This document shows, piece after piece, positions 25,663 to 34,201 of a stretch of DNA of 64,000 nucleotides. The notes beneath the pieces are model-generated. The model made no database searches, was not told the DNA's origin, and saw only the letters and a list, made by a program, of their open reading frames with translations. The stretch lies in the NCBI RefSeq assembly GCF_002211285.1, contig NZ_LOKX01000011.1, forward strand, positions 58,078 through 122,077. The letters run 5' to 3'. Position numbers and translations under genes: made by a program. Each line of letters opens with the position of its first letter. Position 1 is the first letter of the stretch. This stretch comes from Rhizobium sp. R635. GTDB lineage: Bacteria > Pseudomonadota > Alphaproteobacteria > Rhizobiales > Rhizobiaceae.

Positions 25663-26124
25663 ATGTCCAACCTCGTCCCGCCTTTCACCTTGGAGACCGC
25701 CACCCAGAAAGTCCGTCTTGCCGAAGACGGCTGGAACAGCCGCGATCCCGAGCGCGTCTCGCTCGTCTATACGCCGGATAGTCGCTGGCGGAACCGCGCC
25801 GAATTCGTCACCGGCCGCGCCGAAATCGTTGCTTTCCTCAGCCGCAAATGGGCGAAGGAGCTGGATTACCGGCTGATCAAGGAGATCTGGGCCTTCACCG
25901 ACAATCGCATCGCCGTGCGTTTCGCCTATGAATGGCGCGACGACAGCGGCAACTGGTTCCGCTCCTACGGCAACGAGAACTGGGAATTCGATGCCGCTGG
26001 CCTGATGCAGCGCCGCTTCGCCTCGATCAACGATCTGCCGATCCGCGAATCGGAGCGCAAATACCATTGGCCGCTCGGCCGGCGACCGGATGGCCATCCC
26101 GGTCTGACAGAGCTCGGACTTTGA
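25663..26124 (+). CDS. DUF1348 / nuclear transport factor 2-like protein
   Basis: 153 residues. A compact SnoaL/NTF2-like fold is suggested by [40 protein letters not shown] and [25 protein letters not shown]. It ends [19 protein letters not shown], which is the DUF1348 signature. Such proteins are small enzymes or binding proteins; the substrate is unknown. AGGAG is at good spacing. The gene starts right after a palindromic operator and is followed 15 bases later by the TetR gene, with which it forms a two-gene operon. Confidence 0.88.
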   Translation: MSNLVPPFTLETATQKVRLAEDGWNSRDPERVSLVYTPDSRWRNRAEFVTGRAEIVAFLSRKWAKELDYRLIKEIWAFTDNRIAVRFAYEWRDDSGNWFRSYGNENWEFDAAGLMQRRFASINDLPIRESERKYHWPLGRRPDGHPGLTELGL

Positions 26125-26139
26125 ACGGGAAGTCCAGCG

Positions 26140-26700
26140 GTGAAGACCGTCTATGAACGCGCCGACATCGTCCCCCTCCTGGCGGAAATCTTCCGCGAGC
26201 TCGGCTACGAGGGCGCCTCGCTCAGCCGGATCACCGAGCGCACCGGCATCGGCAAGGGCAGCCTCTATCACTTCTTTCCCGGCGGCAAGGAGGAGATGGC
26301 AGGCGCCGTCATCGCCGAGGTCGATGCCTGGTTCGAGCATGCCGTCTATCGGCCGTTGAGACATGACGACGCCGGTGAGGCGATCGCGGCGATGTGGACG
26401 AATGTGAACGACTATTTCCGCTCCGGCGGCCGCATCTGCCTCGTCGGGGCCTTCGCGCTTGACGAGACACGGGAACGGTTTTCGGCAGCGATCGGCGGCT
26501 ATTTCATCCGCTGGATCGGCGCATTGCGCTCGGCGCTGGTGCGGGCAGGCTATCCCGAGGAGGAGGCGCTCGCGCTTGCCGAGGAAAGCGTGGCCGGCAT
26601 CCAGGGAGCGCTGGTCCTGTCGCGCGCCTTGAACGACAAAGCGGTTTTCACTCGGGCGCTCGAAACGCTGGCAAAACGGCTTGACGCGGCGGCGCGATGA
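26140..26700 (+). CDS. TetR family transcriptional regulator (YxaF/LmrA-like)
   Basis: 186 residues from a GTG start at 26140. The DNA-binding region (about 8-52) ends in RTGIGKGSLYHFFPGGKEEM, the form seen in the YxaF/LmrA branch of TetR proteins. The C-terminal half has the family's long helices (EEALALAEESVAGIQGALVLSRAL). It is the second gene of an operon headed by DUF1348, and an inverted repeat overlaps the operon promoter, so autorepression is likely. A stem-loop follows 43 bases after the stop. Confidence 0.9.
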   Translation: MKTVYERADIVPLLAEIFRELGYEGASLSRITERTGIGKGSLYHFFPGGKEEMAGAVIAEVDAWFEHAVYRPLRHDDAGEAIAAMWTNVNDYFRSGGRICLVGAFALDETRERFSAAIGGYFIRWIGALRSALVRAGYPEEEALALAEESVAGIQGALVLSRALNDKAVFTRALETLAKRLDAAAR

Positions 26701-26742
26701 GCCGCTATCAATCAGGCGCGGCCCGGCTTATTCAATAAAATA

Positions 26743-26766
26743 CCCGGCAGCGAGGAACTGGCCGGG
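26743..26766 (-). terminator. Stem-loop, possible bidirectional terminator
   Basis: CCCGGC (26743-26748) pairs with GCCGGG (26761-26766) over a 12-base loop. Read on the minus strand it is followed by TATTTTATT, giving a plausible rho-independent terminator for the small minus-strand gene at 26875-27006. It could also end the TetR transcript from the other side. Confidence 0.5.
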
Positions 26767-26874
26767 CATTTGTCGGGCGTTGGCGGCGCACGAATTGGAG
26801 AGGGGATGAACCGCGAGGGCGGACACGCGGCCGATCAAGGGTTGCCTTACATCGGCAAGGCTTTGTGGTATCTC

Positions 26875-27006
26875 TCAGCGCTGTTGCTGAGGCTGCTGGG
26901 CCGGACGGGGATTTTCCCGTTCAAGGCGAATCTGGCGCCACTCATTTTCCATCTGGTCGACCACATGCTGGGGAATGGTGGTTTGGGTATTGGCGGGCAT
27001 CTGCAT
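26875..27006 (-). CDS. Small glutamine-rich protein of unknown function (43 residues)
   Basis: ATG at 27006 has AGAGGAGAC upstream, a good ribosome site; stop TGA at 26875-26877. The product begins MQMPANTQTTIPQHVVDQME, continues with a charged helix (NEWRQIRLEREN) and ends in a Gln/Pro-rich tail. The composition is much more protein-like than the overlapping plus-strand frame (26770-27090). A likely terminator lies downstream on the same strand. No function is known to me. Confidence 0.6.
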   Translation of the reverse strand: MQMPANTQTTIPQHVVDQMENEWRQIRLERENPRPAQQPQQQR

Positions 27007-27163
27007 CGGAAGTCTCCTCTTTCGGGGTCAAGGCTTCAGGGCAGGCAGATGCATTGCACAAGACAAATGGTGTGTAAATCAGTGGCTTAAACACTTTAAA
27101 CGATTAAGTTGATTTTAATCGATTAAGACGGTTTTAACCACGTTATTTTCCGAGGAGCGCGGA

Positions 27164-27808
27164 ATGGTTGTCCACATGGACCGGACATTCTTTTTTGATG
27201 TGGTGCAGGAAGCGCTCTTCAAGGGTGCAATGACTCAGCCTCAGGTAGTGGGCGCGACCGCGATTCTCGATGCTTGGGAACGGCGCTTTGCGCATGCGGA
27301 CCGTCGTTGGCTCGCCTACATCCTGGCAACCGCTTATCACGAGACCGCCTATACGATGCAGCCGGTGCGTGAGACGCTGGCTGAAAGCGATGTGCGCGCG
27401 GTCGAAATCCTGGAGACGGCCTTTGCCGCAGGCAGGCTCTCCTGGGTGAAGACGCCCTACTGGCGGCCGGATGAGGATGGCCGCAGCTGGCTCGGGCGCG
27501 GGCTCGTGCAGCTCACCCACAAGCGGAACTACGAGGCGATGAGTGTGCTGACGGGTATCGATCTCGTTGCTGATCCCGACCGGGCGATGGAGATGGACGT
27601 GGCGGTCATGATCCTGATCGAGGGCATGCTGCAAGGCAGCTTCACCGGCCACAAGCTCGAAGATCATCTGAATGCGACGACCGAGGATTGGGTGAACGCG
27701 CGCCGGATCGTCAATGGCATGGATCGGGCCGAGAAGCTTGCGGCCTATGCCGTCGCCTTCGATGCGGCGATACGTCCGGATGCCGCATCCGGCCGCTTGC
27801 GCGGTTGA
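27164..27808 (+). CDS. GH19 chitinase/endolysin-like protein
   Basis: 214 residues; ATG 27164, with another at 27176. The GH19-type (lysozyme-like) catalytic region contains AYHETAYTMQPVRE, with E60 as likely acid catalyst and E70 near the second position. GRGLVQLTHKRNYEAM corresponds to the family's GRGxxQLT motif. No signal peptide is visible, as in phage endolysins, but no phage genes surround it. It may act on peptidoglycan or chitin-like polymers. The upstream 70 bases are very AT-rich, with CGATTAA and TTAATCG repeated around 27099-27125, unlike the coding neighbours. Confidence 0.8.
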   Translation: MVVHMDRTFFFDVVQEALFKGAMTQPQVVGATAILDAWERRFAHADRRWLAYILATAYHETAYTMQPVRETLAESDVRAVEILETAFAAGRLSWVKTPYWRPDEDGRSWLGRGLVQLTHKRNYEAMSVLTGIDLVADPDRAMEMDVAVMILIEGMLQGSFTGHKLEDHLNATTEDWVNARRIVNGMDRAEKLAAYAVAFDAAIRPDAASGRLRG

Positions 27809-27869
27809 AGGCCAGGGGCTTGCGTGTTATCGCGCGGCTGACCCTCTGAAATCTGACAGGAGCTTCCGC

Positions 27870-28175
27870 GTGATCCGCCACATCGTCTTCTTCACCGTGC
27901 CGGAGGAACATCTGGAGGAGGTCAGGGCCGGGCTTTCCATACTGACCGGCATTCCGTATGCGCGGCTGCTGGAGATCGGCACCAATGTGAAGACCGATCA
28001 ACTGGGCACGGAGATCGATCTGGTGGTTTACGGCGAATTCGACGATGAGGCGGCGCTTGCCGCCTATAAGGCGCATCCGGATTACCAGCTCTCGATCGAG
28101 CGGGTGCGGCCGCTCCGGGAAAAGCGCATCGCAGCCGATTATGACAGCAGCGCTGCGGTGAAGCGGGCGCTCTGA
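27870..28175 (+). CDS. Dabb (stress-responsive A/B barrel) domain protein
   Basis: 101 residues from a GTG at 27870 (MIRHIVFFTVPEEHLEEV), with ACAGGAGC nine bases upstream; the frame extends to 27714 inside the previous gene, which is not a start. It is a single Dabb ferredoxin-like domain: first strand MIRHIVFFTV, then TDLVVYGEFDDEAALAAYKAHPDY-like second half with LREKRIAADY at the end. Dabb proteins are dimeric, with roles from stress response to polyketide cyclisation; none is assigned here. It follows the GH19-like gene by 61 bases. Confidence 0.85.
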   Translation: MIRHIVFFTVPEEHLEEVRAGLSILTGIPYARLLEIGTNVKTDQLGTEIDLVVYGEFDDEAALAAYKAHPDYQLSIERVRPLREKRIAADYDSSAAVKRAL

Positions 28176-28378
28176 TTCTGCAAACCCTGATGGGGTCTTA
28201 GATTATTCCATTGAAATTCAGATAGATGACAGGATTTCCGGATTCAGATCCTGCCAAAGGTGACTCGATTTCTGAGCCATCGAATTGAACTTCGAAAAAG
28301 TGGCGGCAAGCGATTCAAAAGATTCGCCAAAGATGGCCGGTCGTTTGGAGATCTATCCCGTTCTGCCTCGGCGAGGTC

Positions 28379-29602
28379 TCACGAAACGACCGGGCTCGGC
28401 TCCGCTGCGCGGGCGCCGCGCACCAGCGCCATCAGCATGAGCACGAAGATCAGCGCCAAGGCTGCGAGAACGGCGCAGGCAAAGAGCGCCGGGCCGGTGC
28501 CGGCACGGTCGAGGATGGCGGTGAAGATGACGGGCGCGATGGCATTGGCAAGGTTTTGCGGTAGCGACAGCCGCGCCGATTGCAGGCCGAATTCGCGCGG
28601 CGAAAACAGTGCGAGCGGCAGCAGCGCGCGGGCGACCGTCATGACGCCGGCGCCGAAGCCATAGAGCAATACAAAAGTCACGAGCAACGGCGTCGACGGG
28701 CTGGCGACCCGCATGACCAGAAAACTGCCCGCCATCATGCTGATGCCCATTGCGGCACTGAGCATGGGATTGCCGCGACGGCCGAGCAGCATGTCGAGGA
28801 AACGCGCCGAGATGCCGAGGATGCCGCGGGCCGAGCCGAGCTGCAGCGCAAAGGCCGGCGACGCGCCGGATTGGCGAAAGATTTCGAGGAGCGACGGTGA
28901 GATGCCGAATGTAATGAAGGTCGTTATCGTCGTGGCTGCTGCAATCAGCAGGAAGGCTTTGCGCTGCGCCGTCTTCGACAGCGGCACCGGGGCGATTTCC
29001 GCCGTTGCGCCTTCGACATGCGTTGCGATCGGCTTCGGCAGGCCAAAAAGATGCAGCGGCAGGCAGACGAAGAATTGCAGGCCCGCGCAGACGGCGAAGG
29101 TGACGCGCCAGCCGACCGTTTCGTTGAGCAGGCTGAGGATCGGCCAGAAGATGGCGCTCGAAAGTCCGGTGAACAGCATCAGAATGGCGATGACGCGTTT
29201 GCCGTTCAGCCCTTCACGCTCGACGACGGCCGTGTAGGCCGGCGCCGAAAGGCCGAGCGCGCCGCCGACGCCGATGACGACCCAGGCGGCGGCATAAAGC
29301 ACGATGCCGTTTGCGGCGGCGAGCAGAAGCAGGCCGAGCGTGAAGATCAGCGAAGCGGCCGATAGCACGCGGGCAGCGCCATATCGAGCGAGCCAACGGC
29401 CGGTCGCGGGGCCAATGATGGCGCCGACCAACATCATGATCGTCAGGCCGGCAAACGCCACCTCGTTCGGCAGGCCGAGATCGGGTGCGACGATGCGGCC
29501 CATGACGCCGAGCATGTCGAACGTCGTACCCCAGCCGATCAGCTGGGTAACGGCGAGGACGATGACCGTCTGCGCCGAGCGGAAGCGGAGAGATTTTGGC
29601 AT
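28379..29602 (-). CDS. MFS transporter
   Basis: 407 residues with about twelve hydrophobic helices. An N-terminal bundle (TVIVLAVTQLIGWGTTFDML, GLTIMMLVGAIIGPATGRWLARYG with the loop 2-3 Gly/Arg pattern) is followed by a central loop near 195-215 and a second bundle ending LALIFVLMLMALVRG. The substrate is not predictable. The start codon at 29602 has no strong ribosome site. The 203 bases between its end and the Dabb gene contain no gene; CAGGAT/ATCCTG form a weak inverted repeat near 28231-28254. Confidence 0.87.
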   Translation of the reverse strand: MPKSLRFRSAQTVIVLAVTQLIGWGTTFDMLGVMGRIVAPDLGLPNEVAFAGLTIMMLVGAIIGPATGRWLARYGAARVLSAASLIFTLGLLLLAAANGIVLYAAAWVVIGVGGALGLSAPAYTAVVEREGLNGKRVIAILMLFTGLSSAIFWPILSLLNETVGWRVTFAVCAGLQFFVCLPLHLFGLPKPIATHVEGATAEIAPVPLSKTAQRKAFLLIAAATTITTFITFGISPSLLEIFRQSGASPAFALQLGSARGILGISARFLDMLLGRRGNPMLSAAMGISMMAGSFLVMRVASPSTPLLVTFVLLYGFGAGVMTVARALLPLALFSPREFGLQSARLSLPQNLANAIAPVIFTAILDRAGTGPALFACAVLAALALIFVLMLMALVRGARAAEPSPVVS

Positions 29603-30048
29603 GGGTGCTGAAAAGGCGTGAAATACGGAAGTAGCGGGAGCCTAGCAGCTTCAATCGTCCGGTGAAAGCGGCCGTGGCATGAATGACACGAAAGATCGGT
29701 ACAATTGCAGGACGATTGGAACGCTGAAACATGTCGGTCTCGCCCGTGGCTGCGACGTCGGCGCGGCGCAGCCGATTCGGGGCGGCGTCAGTGCGTGAGT
29801 TTTACCGGCTCCTCGCTCTCTCGGGGGAGGCGTGCGAGCCCCTCGATCGCATTAAGTGGAGCGCATTGTTTTGAGGTGAAAACATTGCCGTCGAAGCTTG
29901 CAGCACCGGCTGTTTCGGTCGCTGGAATCAAGGGCCGCGAACAGGCGAGAACCGTTCTAAATACCCTGCATTACAGTGCATTCATTTGCCATTCAGGTCG
30001 CGTGAGTACATATTCGGAGCAAGTTGGATTACCTTGAAAGCATAACAC
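29603..30048. other. Intergenic region between MFS gene and feuN
   Basis: About 446 bases. The frame at 29705-30037 is open but Arg/Ser-rich and without a ribosome site, so I do not call it a gene. The right part is AT-rich and contains tandem CATTCA-type repeats (29969-29995), probably the feuN promoter region. Nothing else is recognisable. Confidence 0.4.
29969..29995 (+). promoter_or_regulatory. Tandem direct repeats, candidate response-regulator site upstream of feuN
   Basis: CATTAC (29969-29974), CATTCA (29979-29984) and CATTCA (29990-29995) start 10 and 11 bases apart, one helical turn each. OmpR/PhoP-type regulators bind tandem half-sites at this spacing. FeuP, encoded just downstream, is the natural candidate. 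No binding data can be drawn from sequence. Confidence 0.5.
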
Positions 30049-30297
30049 ATGGCCTTTCCTCTGAGCGTCGCAGCATTGGCCGCCGGACTGGTGGTCTCGG
30101 CGCCCTCACCGGACGCCGCGGGCACGCTTGTCGTGCGAGTGGCAGGCGATTGCAGCGCCGCCGCAGCCCAGGTCGTCGAGCAGACTGGCGGCCAGCTTCT
30201 ATCCGTGCAACCGGTGGGCGATACCTGCATCATCACCGTTCTCGTGCAGGGCAACGGCCAGCGTCCTCGCAAGGTGACGGTAAAGGTTCCGATGTAA
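30049..30297 (+). CDS. feuN: FeuN-like small periplasmic regulator of FeuQ
   Basis: 82 residues with a signal peptide (MAFPLSVAALAAGLVVSAPS, cleavage likely near 24). The short mature domain has two cysteines (C35, C60) that may form a disulfide, and it ends RKVTVKVPM. Directly upstream of feuP-feuQ, this position and size match FeuN, which in Sinorhizobium meliloti is a small periplasmic protein that restrains the FeuQ kinase. The assignment rests on context and size more than on motifs. The gap to feuP is 54 bases. Confidence 0.78.
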   Translation: MAFPLSVAALAAGLVVSAPSPDAAGTLVVRVAGDCSAAAAQVVEQTGGQLLSVQPVGDTCIITVLVQGNGQRPRKVTVKVPM

Positions 30298-30351
30298 GCG
30301 GAATCGCCTTATTCATAACATGATCGATTCAAAGCGGACGAAGGCGGACCG

Positions 30352-31023
30352 ATGCGCATCCTGGTAGTCGAAGACGATGTCAATCTGAACCGGCAGCTGA
30401 CCGACACGCTGAGGGAGGCGGGTTACGTCGTCGACCAGGCGTTCGACGGCGAAGAGGGCCATTTCCTCGGTGACACCGAACCCTATGACGCCATCATTCT
30501 CGATATCGGCCTGCCGGAGATGGATGGTGTGACGGTACTCGAAAAATGGCGCGGCGCCGGCCGCGGCATGCCGGTGCTGATCCTGACGGCGCGTGACCGC
30601 TGGAGCGACAAGGTTGCCGGCATCGACGCCGGCGCCGATGACTATGTCACCAAGCCCTTCCATGTCGAGGAGGTGCTGGCCCGCATCCGGGCGCTGATCC
30701 GCCGCGCCGCCGGCCATGCCTCGTCGGAAATCATATGCGGGCCGGTGCGGCTCGACACCAAATCCTCGAAGGCGACGGTCAACGGCACGGCGCTGAAACT
30801 CACCTCGCACGAATATCGCCTGCTCGCCTATCTCATGCATCACATGGGTGAGGTCGTCTCGCGCACCGAATTGGTCGAACACATGTACGACCAGGATTTC
30901 GACCGCGATTCCAATACGATCGAAGTCTTCGTCGGCCGCCTGCGCAAGAAAATGGGCGTCGACCTGATCGAAACGGTGCGCGGTCTCGGCTACCGCATCC
31001 AAGCGCCGAAACATGCGAATTAA
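30352..31023 (+). CDS. feuP: OmpR/PhoP family response regulator FeuP
   Basis: 223 residues. The receiver domain (1-115) has the acidic pair at E7-D9, phospho-acceptor D51 (AIILDIGLPEMDG), the T in LTARDRW and K in DDYVTKPFHVEE. The winged-helix C-terminus (about 125-220) ends IETVRGLGYRIQ. In rhizobia FeuP-FeuQ activates ndvA-dependent cyclic glucan export in response to low osmolarity and is needed for symbiosis in S. meliloti. Its stop overlaps the feuQ start by 11 bases, so the two are coupled. Confidence 0.9.
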   Translation: MRILVVEDDVNLNRQLTDTLREAGYVVDQAFDGEEGHFLGDTEPYDAIILDIGLPEMDGVTVLEKWRGAGRGMPVLILTARDRWSDKVAGIDAGADDYVTKPFHVEEVLARIRALIRRAAGHASSEIICGPVRLDTKSSKATVNGTALKLTSHEYRLLAYLMHHMGEVVSRTELVEHMYDQDFDRDSNTIEVFVGRLRKKMGVDLIETVRGLGYRIQAPKHAN

Positions 31024-32416
31024 GTCGCTCACCGCACGCGTGCTGCTGCTGACCACGGTCTGGTCGACGATGGCGCTTGTCGTGATCGGCCTGCTGATCT
31101 CCACGCTTTACCGCAAGAGCGCCGAGCGCGGCTTTCAGGATCTCTTGAGGGCGCAGCTTTATAACGTCATCAACTCGGTGACGATCGGCGACCAGGGAGC
31201 GCTGAGCGGCAGCCCGCAGCTCGGCGACCTGCGCTTCGCCCAGCCCAAGACCGGCTGGTACTGGGTGGTGGAACCGCTCGGCACCTATACGACGGCGCCG
31301 CTGGTATCGCCCTCGCTCGGCTCGGCGCTCATCCCGGTTCCATCAGTCGTCGAGGCACCCTTCGACAAGAATTACGAGCGCTATTATCAGGTGACGGATG
31401 CCTCCGGAAACCGCGTGCAGGTGGCAGAGACCGAAGTGGTGCTCGATACCGACGGGCGCGCGGCGCGCTTCCGCGTCACAGGCAATGTCGATGTCGTCGA
31501 GGACGACGTGCGCACCTTTTCCCACAGTCTCTATCTGGCGCTCGCCGGCTTCGGCGTCGGCAGCCTGATCGTCAATGCGCTGGCGATTCTCTATGGCCTC
31601 AAGCCGCTCGACAAGGCGCGTGCCGCATTGGAGCGCATCCGCGCCGGTGAGAGCGAGCAGTTGAAGGGTGACTTCCCGCGTGAAATCCTGCCGCTTGCCA
31701 ACGAGGTGAACGCATTGATCGACAGCAACCGCCGCATCGTCGAGCGGGCGCGCATGCAGGTTGGCAATCTCGCCCATTCGTTGAAGACGCCGATCGCCGT
31801 TCTCCTGAACGAGGCGCGCGTGCTCGAAAAATCCCATGGCGAACTGGTGCGCAGCCAGGCGGAATCGATGCAGGGGCAGGTGCAGTCCTATCTCAATCGC
31901 GCGCGCATCGCCGCGCAGCGCGAATCCGTGCTCGCCCGCACCGATGCCGAGCCGGCATTGGAACGGCTGGTGCGTGTCATGCGCCGGCTGAACGTCGACA
32001 CCCAATTCGATCTGACGGTTTCGCCGCCGCATCTTGCCGTCGCCATGGAGCAGCAGGATCTGGAGGAGACTGTCGGCAATCTCCTGGAAAACGCGGCGCG
32101 TTTCGCCAAGAGCCGGGTGCGGCTTTCGGCCGTCGAGGCCGGCGAGGATGTGAAAGGGGCGGAGGCAAGCCAGCGCCGCCGCTGGGTGGAGCTCGCGGTC
32201 GAGGATGACGGGCCGGGCCTGGAGCCGGATCAGATCCGCGAAGCGTTGAAGCGCGGCCGCAGGCTTGACGAAAGCAAGCCCGGAACCGGCCTCGGCCTTT
32301 CGATCGTCACCGAGATTTCCAATGAATATCAGGGACGGCTCGAGCTTTCCCGCGGGGAATGGGGCGGGCTGAAGGCGAAGCTTATCCTGCCCGGCGTCAC
32401 AAAGGATGTTGCATGA
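31013..32416 (+). CDS. feuQ: Sensor histidine kinase FeuQ
   Basis: 467 residues. Two membrane helices (about 11-33 and 172-195) bracket a periplasmic domain of roughly 140 residues, where FeuN would act. A linker is followed by the phospho-acceptor H255 in NLAHSLKTPIAVLLNEARVL. The ATPase domain has N-box NLLENAARFAKSRV, G1 VEDDGPGL and G2 GTGLGLSIV near the end. The LAHSLKTP form of the H-box is that of PhoQ-type kinases. It is the partner of FeuP. Confidence 0.9.
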   Translation: MRIKSLTARVLLLTTVWSTMALVVIGLLISTLYRKSAERGFQDLLRAQLYNVINSVTIGDQGALSGSPQLGDLRFAQPKTGWYWVVEPLGTYTTAPLVSPSLGSALIPVPSVVEAPFDKNYERYYQVTDASGNRVQVAETEVVLDTDGRAARFRVTGNVDVVEDDVRTFSHSLYLALAGFGVGSLIVNALAILYGLKPLDKARAALERIRAGESEQLKGDFPREILPLANEVNALIDSNRRIVERARMQVGNLAHSLKTPIAVLLNEARVLEKSHGELVRSQAESMQGQVQSYLNRARIAAQRESVLARTDAEPALERLVRVMRRLNVDTQFDLTVSPPHLAVAMEQQDLEETVGNLLENAARFAKSRVRLSAVEAGEDVKGAEASQRRRWVELAVEDDGPGLEPDQIREALKRGRRLDESKPGTGLGLSIVTEISNEYQGRLELSRGEWGGLKAKLILPGVTKDVA

Positions 32417-32534
32417 GCAACTACTTGATGTCACAAAGATAGTGGCAAATGCATAGCATGCTTTGCCTTAATGCTGACACGGGGACGCTGCACTTCGATC
32501 GGCTGATTTTGACCCCTGATCGTGGTTCGACGCA

Positions 32535-32960
32535 ATGATTTTACGCTCGCAAGGCATGATCGTTTCCGCCCTTCTCGTCGCGGTCGCGCTATCCGGCTGC
32601 ACGACGACGAAGGGTGCTGCTTCACGCGGCATTTTTTCGGGTAAACCCCCGGCCTCGGCCACCTTCATCACCGCTCTGCAGGGCGGCATCGTCGGCCGAA
32701 GCGGTGTGAGCTTGAGCGACAGCGACAAGCAGCGGGCGCTCGAGGCGGAATATCGGGCGCTGGAAGGCGCGGCCGTCGGCCAGCCCGTACTCTGGACCGG
32801 CAAGGGCGTCAGCGGCAAGGTCGTTGCGGCAGCGCCCTATCAGGTCGGCTCGCAGAATTGCCGGCAATATACGCATACGGTGACCGTCGACGGCAAGGAC
32901 ACGGTGGCGCGGGGCGCTGCCTGCCGCAATGAAGACGGCACCTGGTCGCCGCTTGGCTAG
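32535..32960 (+). CDS. Lipoprotein with surface-antigen-like domain
   Basis: 141 residues. A signal sequence ends in a lipobox, ALSGC, with the cysteine at about 22, so the protein is lipid-anchored in the envelope. The rest has GIFSGKPPASATFIT, GLVGRS-type glycine spacing, and a C-terminal half (YRALEGAAVGQPVLWTGKG, QNCRQYTHTVTVDGKD, ACRNEDGTWSPL) typical of the RT0821/Lpp0805 surface-protein group common in alphaproteobacteria. Function unknown. It sits alone between feuQ and the cytochrome maturation operon. Confidence 0.8.
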   Translation: MILRSQGMIVSALLVAVALSGCTTTKGAASRGIFSGKPPASATFITALQGGIVGRSGVSLSDSDKQRALEAEYRALEGAAVGQPVLWTGKGVSGKVVAAAPYQVGSQNCRQYTHTVTVDGKDTVARGAACRNEDGTWSPLG

Positions 32961-33058
32961 GTCGATTGCCAATCCAGATTGCGGCGAATAGCCTCAAATC
33001 TTCGTCATTCCGGCTTTGCCAGTTGGAATAGCGGCGCGCTTCACGTATTTGGGCGGAT

Positions 33059-34201
33059 ATGCTGTTCTGGATTCTCGTTGCCGTTCTGACGGCAGTCGTC
33101 GCTGCCGTCCTGCTCTATCCCCTTCTGCGCGGAGCGAAGGCGGCGGAGGATAACCGTGCCGGCGAGGCGGCGGTTTATCGTGACCAGCTGCGCGAGCTCG
33201 ATCGGGATCTCGATAGCGGGCTGATCACGGCGGAGGAGGCTGATTATGCGAGGGCCGAAATCGGCCGGCGGCTGATCGCCGTCTCCGCCGGTGAGCCGGG
33301 ACAGGCGGCGAAGGCGGCGCGGCATCACCGTTTCACCGAAGCCTTCGTCCTCTTGGTGCTGCCGGTTCTCGGTCTCTGTCTTTATTTGACGACGGGCAGG
33401 CCGGACCTGCCGTCGCAGCCGCTCGAAGCGCGGCTGGAAAATCCCGGCAACGATGTGGCCGTGCTGATTGCCAAGGCGGAGCGGCATCTGGCGCAAAATC
33501 CCGATGACGGTAAGGGCTGGGATGTGCTGGCGCCCATCTATTTCCGGACGATGCGGGTAGAAGACGCTCAGGCTGCCTATCGCAATGCCATCCGCCTTCT
33601 CGGCCCGAGCCCCGTTCGGCTCGACGGCCTTGCCGAAACGCTGATGGCAGTCTCCGACGGCGTCGTGACGCAGGAGGTGCGTCAGGCCCTGGAGCAGTCG
33701 CTGACGCTGGAGCCGAACAATCCGCGCGCCCGTTTTTATATGGCGCTCAGCATGGAACAGGCCGGGCAGCGCGACGAGGCCCGCCAGGCTTTCGAGGCAC
33801 TGGCGAAACAATCGCCTCCCGATGCGCCGTGGCTGCCGCTGGTCAGCGAGCATATCGCCGCGAACGGCGGTGCGCCGGCAAAGCTGGATGCCGATCCGGC
33901 CGCTCCTGGCAACCCGACCCAGGACGATGTGGCGGCGGCGGAAAACATGAACGCCGGAGACCGGCAACAGATGATCCGCGGCATGGTCGAAAGCCTCGAT
34001 GCCAAGCTCAGCCAGGATCCGAACAATTTCGAGGGATGGATGCGGCTCGTCCGCTCCTACGCGGTATTGAACGATAAGGACCGCGCAGCCGAGGCACTGA
34101 AGCGCGGGCTCGCGGCCTTTCCGCCGCCCGGCGAACAGGGCAGGCAATTGCAGGCGCTTGCCAGGGAACTCGGCATAGGCACGGAAGGAATGACGGAATG
34201 A
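33059..34201 (+). CDS. ccmI: Cytochrome c biogenesis protein CcmI (CycH)
   Basis: 380 residues. Two membrane helices (about 2-22 and 93-112) flank a cytoplasmic loop with the family's [17 protein letters not shown]. The periplasmic C-terminal part holds TPR-type repeats ([54 protein letters not shown]). CcmI delivers apocytochrome c to the haem ligation complex. It is first of four genes with 4-base ATGA-type overlaps. The usual ccmABCD genes are not in this window. Confidence 0.93.
   Translation: MLFWILVAVLTAVVAAVLLYPLLRGAKAAEDNRAGEAAVYRDQLRELDRDLDSGLITAEEADYARAEIGRRLIAVSAGEPGQAAKAARHHRFTEAFVLLVLPVLGLCLYLTTGRPDLPSQPLEARLENPGNDVAVLIAKAERHLAQNPDDGKGWDVLAPIYFRTMRVEDAQAAYRNAIRLLGPSPVRLDGLAETLMAVSDGVVTQEVRQALEQSLTLEPNNPRARFYMALSMEQAGQRDEARQAFEALAKQSPPDAPWLPLVSEHIAANGGAPAKLDADPAAPGNPTQDDVAAAENMNAGDRQQMIRGMVESLDAKLSQDPNNFEGWMRLVRSYAVLNDKDRAAEALKRGLAAFPPPGEQGRQLQALARELGIGTEGMTE

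Noticed and set aside
26770..27090. Plus-strand frame of 106 codons
   Set aside because: It overlaps the better supported minus-strand small gene and has no ribosome site or family features.
27164..27808. Prophage remnant suggested by an endolysin-like gene
   Set aside because: No integrase, portal, capsid, holin or attachment repeat is visible around it; its neighbours are ordinary chromosomal genes.
29705..30037. Possible 110-codon gene before feuN
   Set aside because: Its composition is Arg/Ser-rich, it has no ribosome site and it crosses the likely feuN regulatory region.
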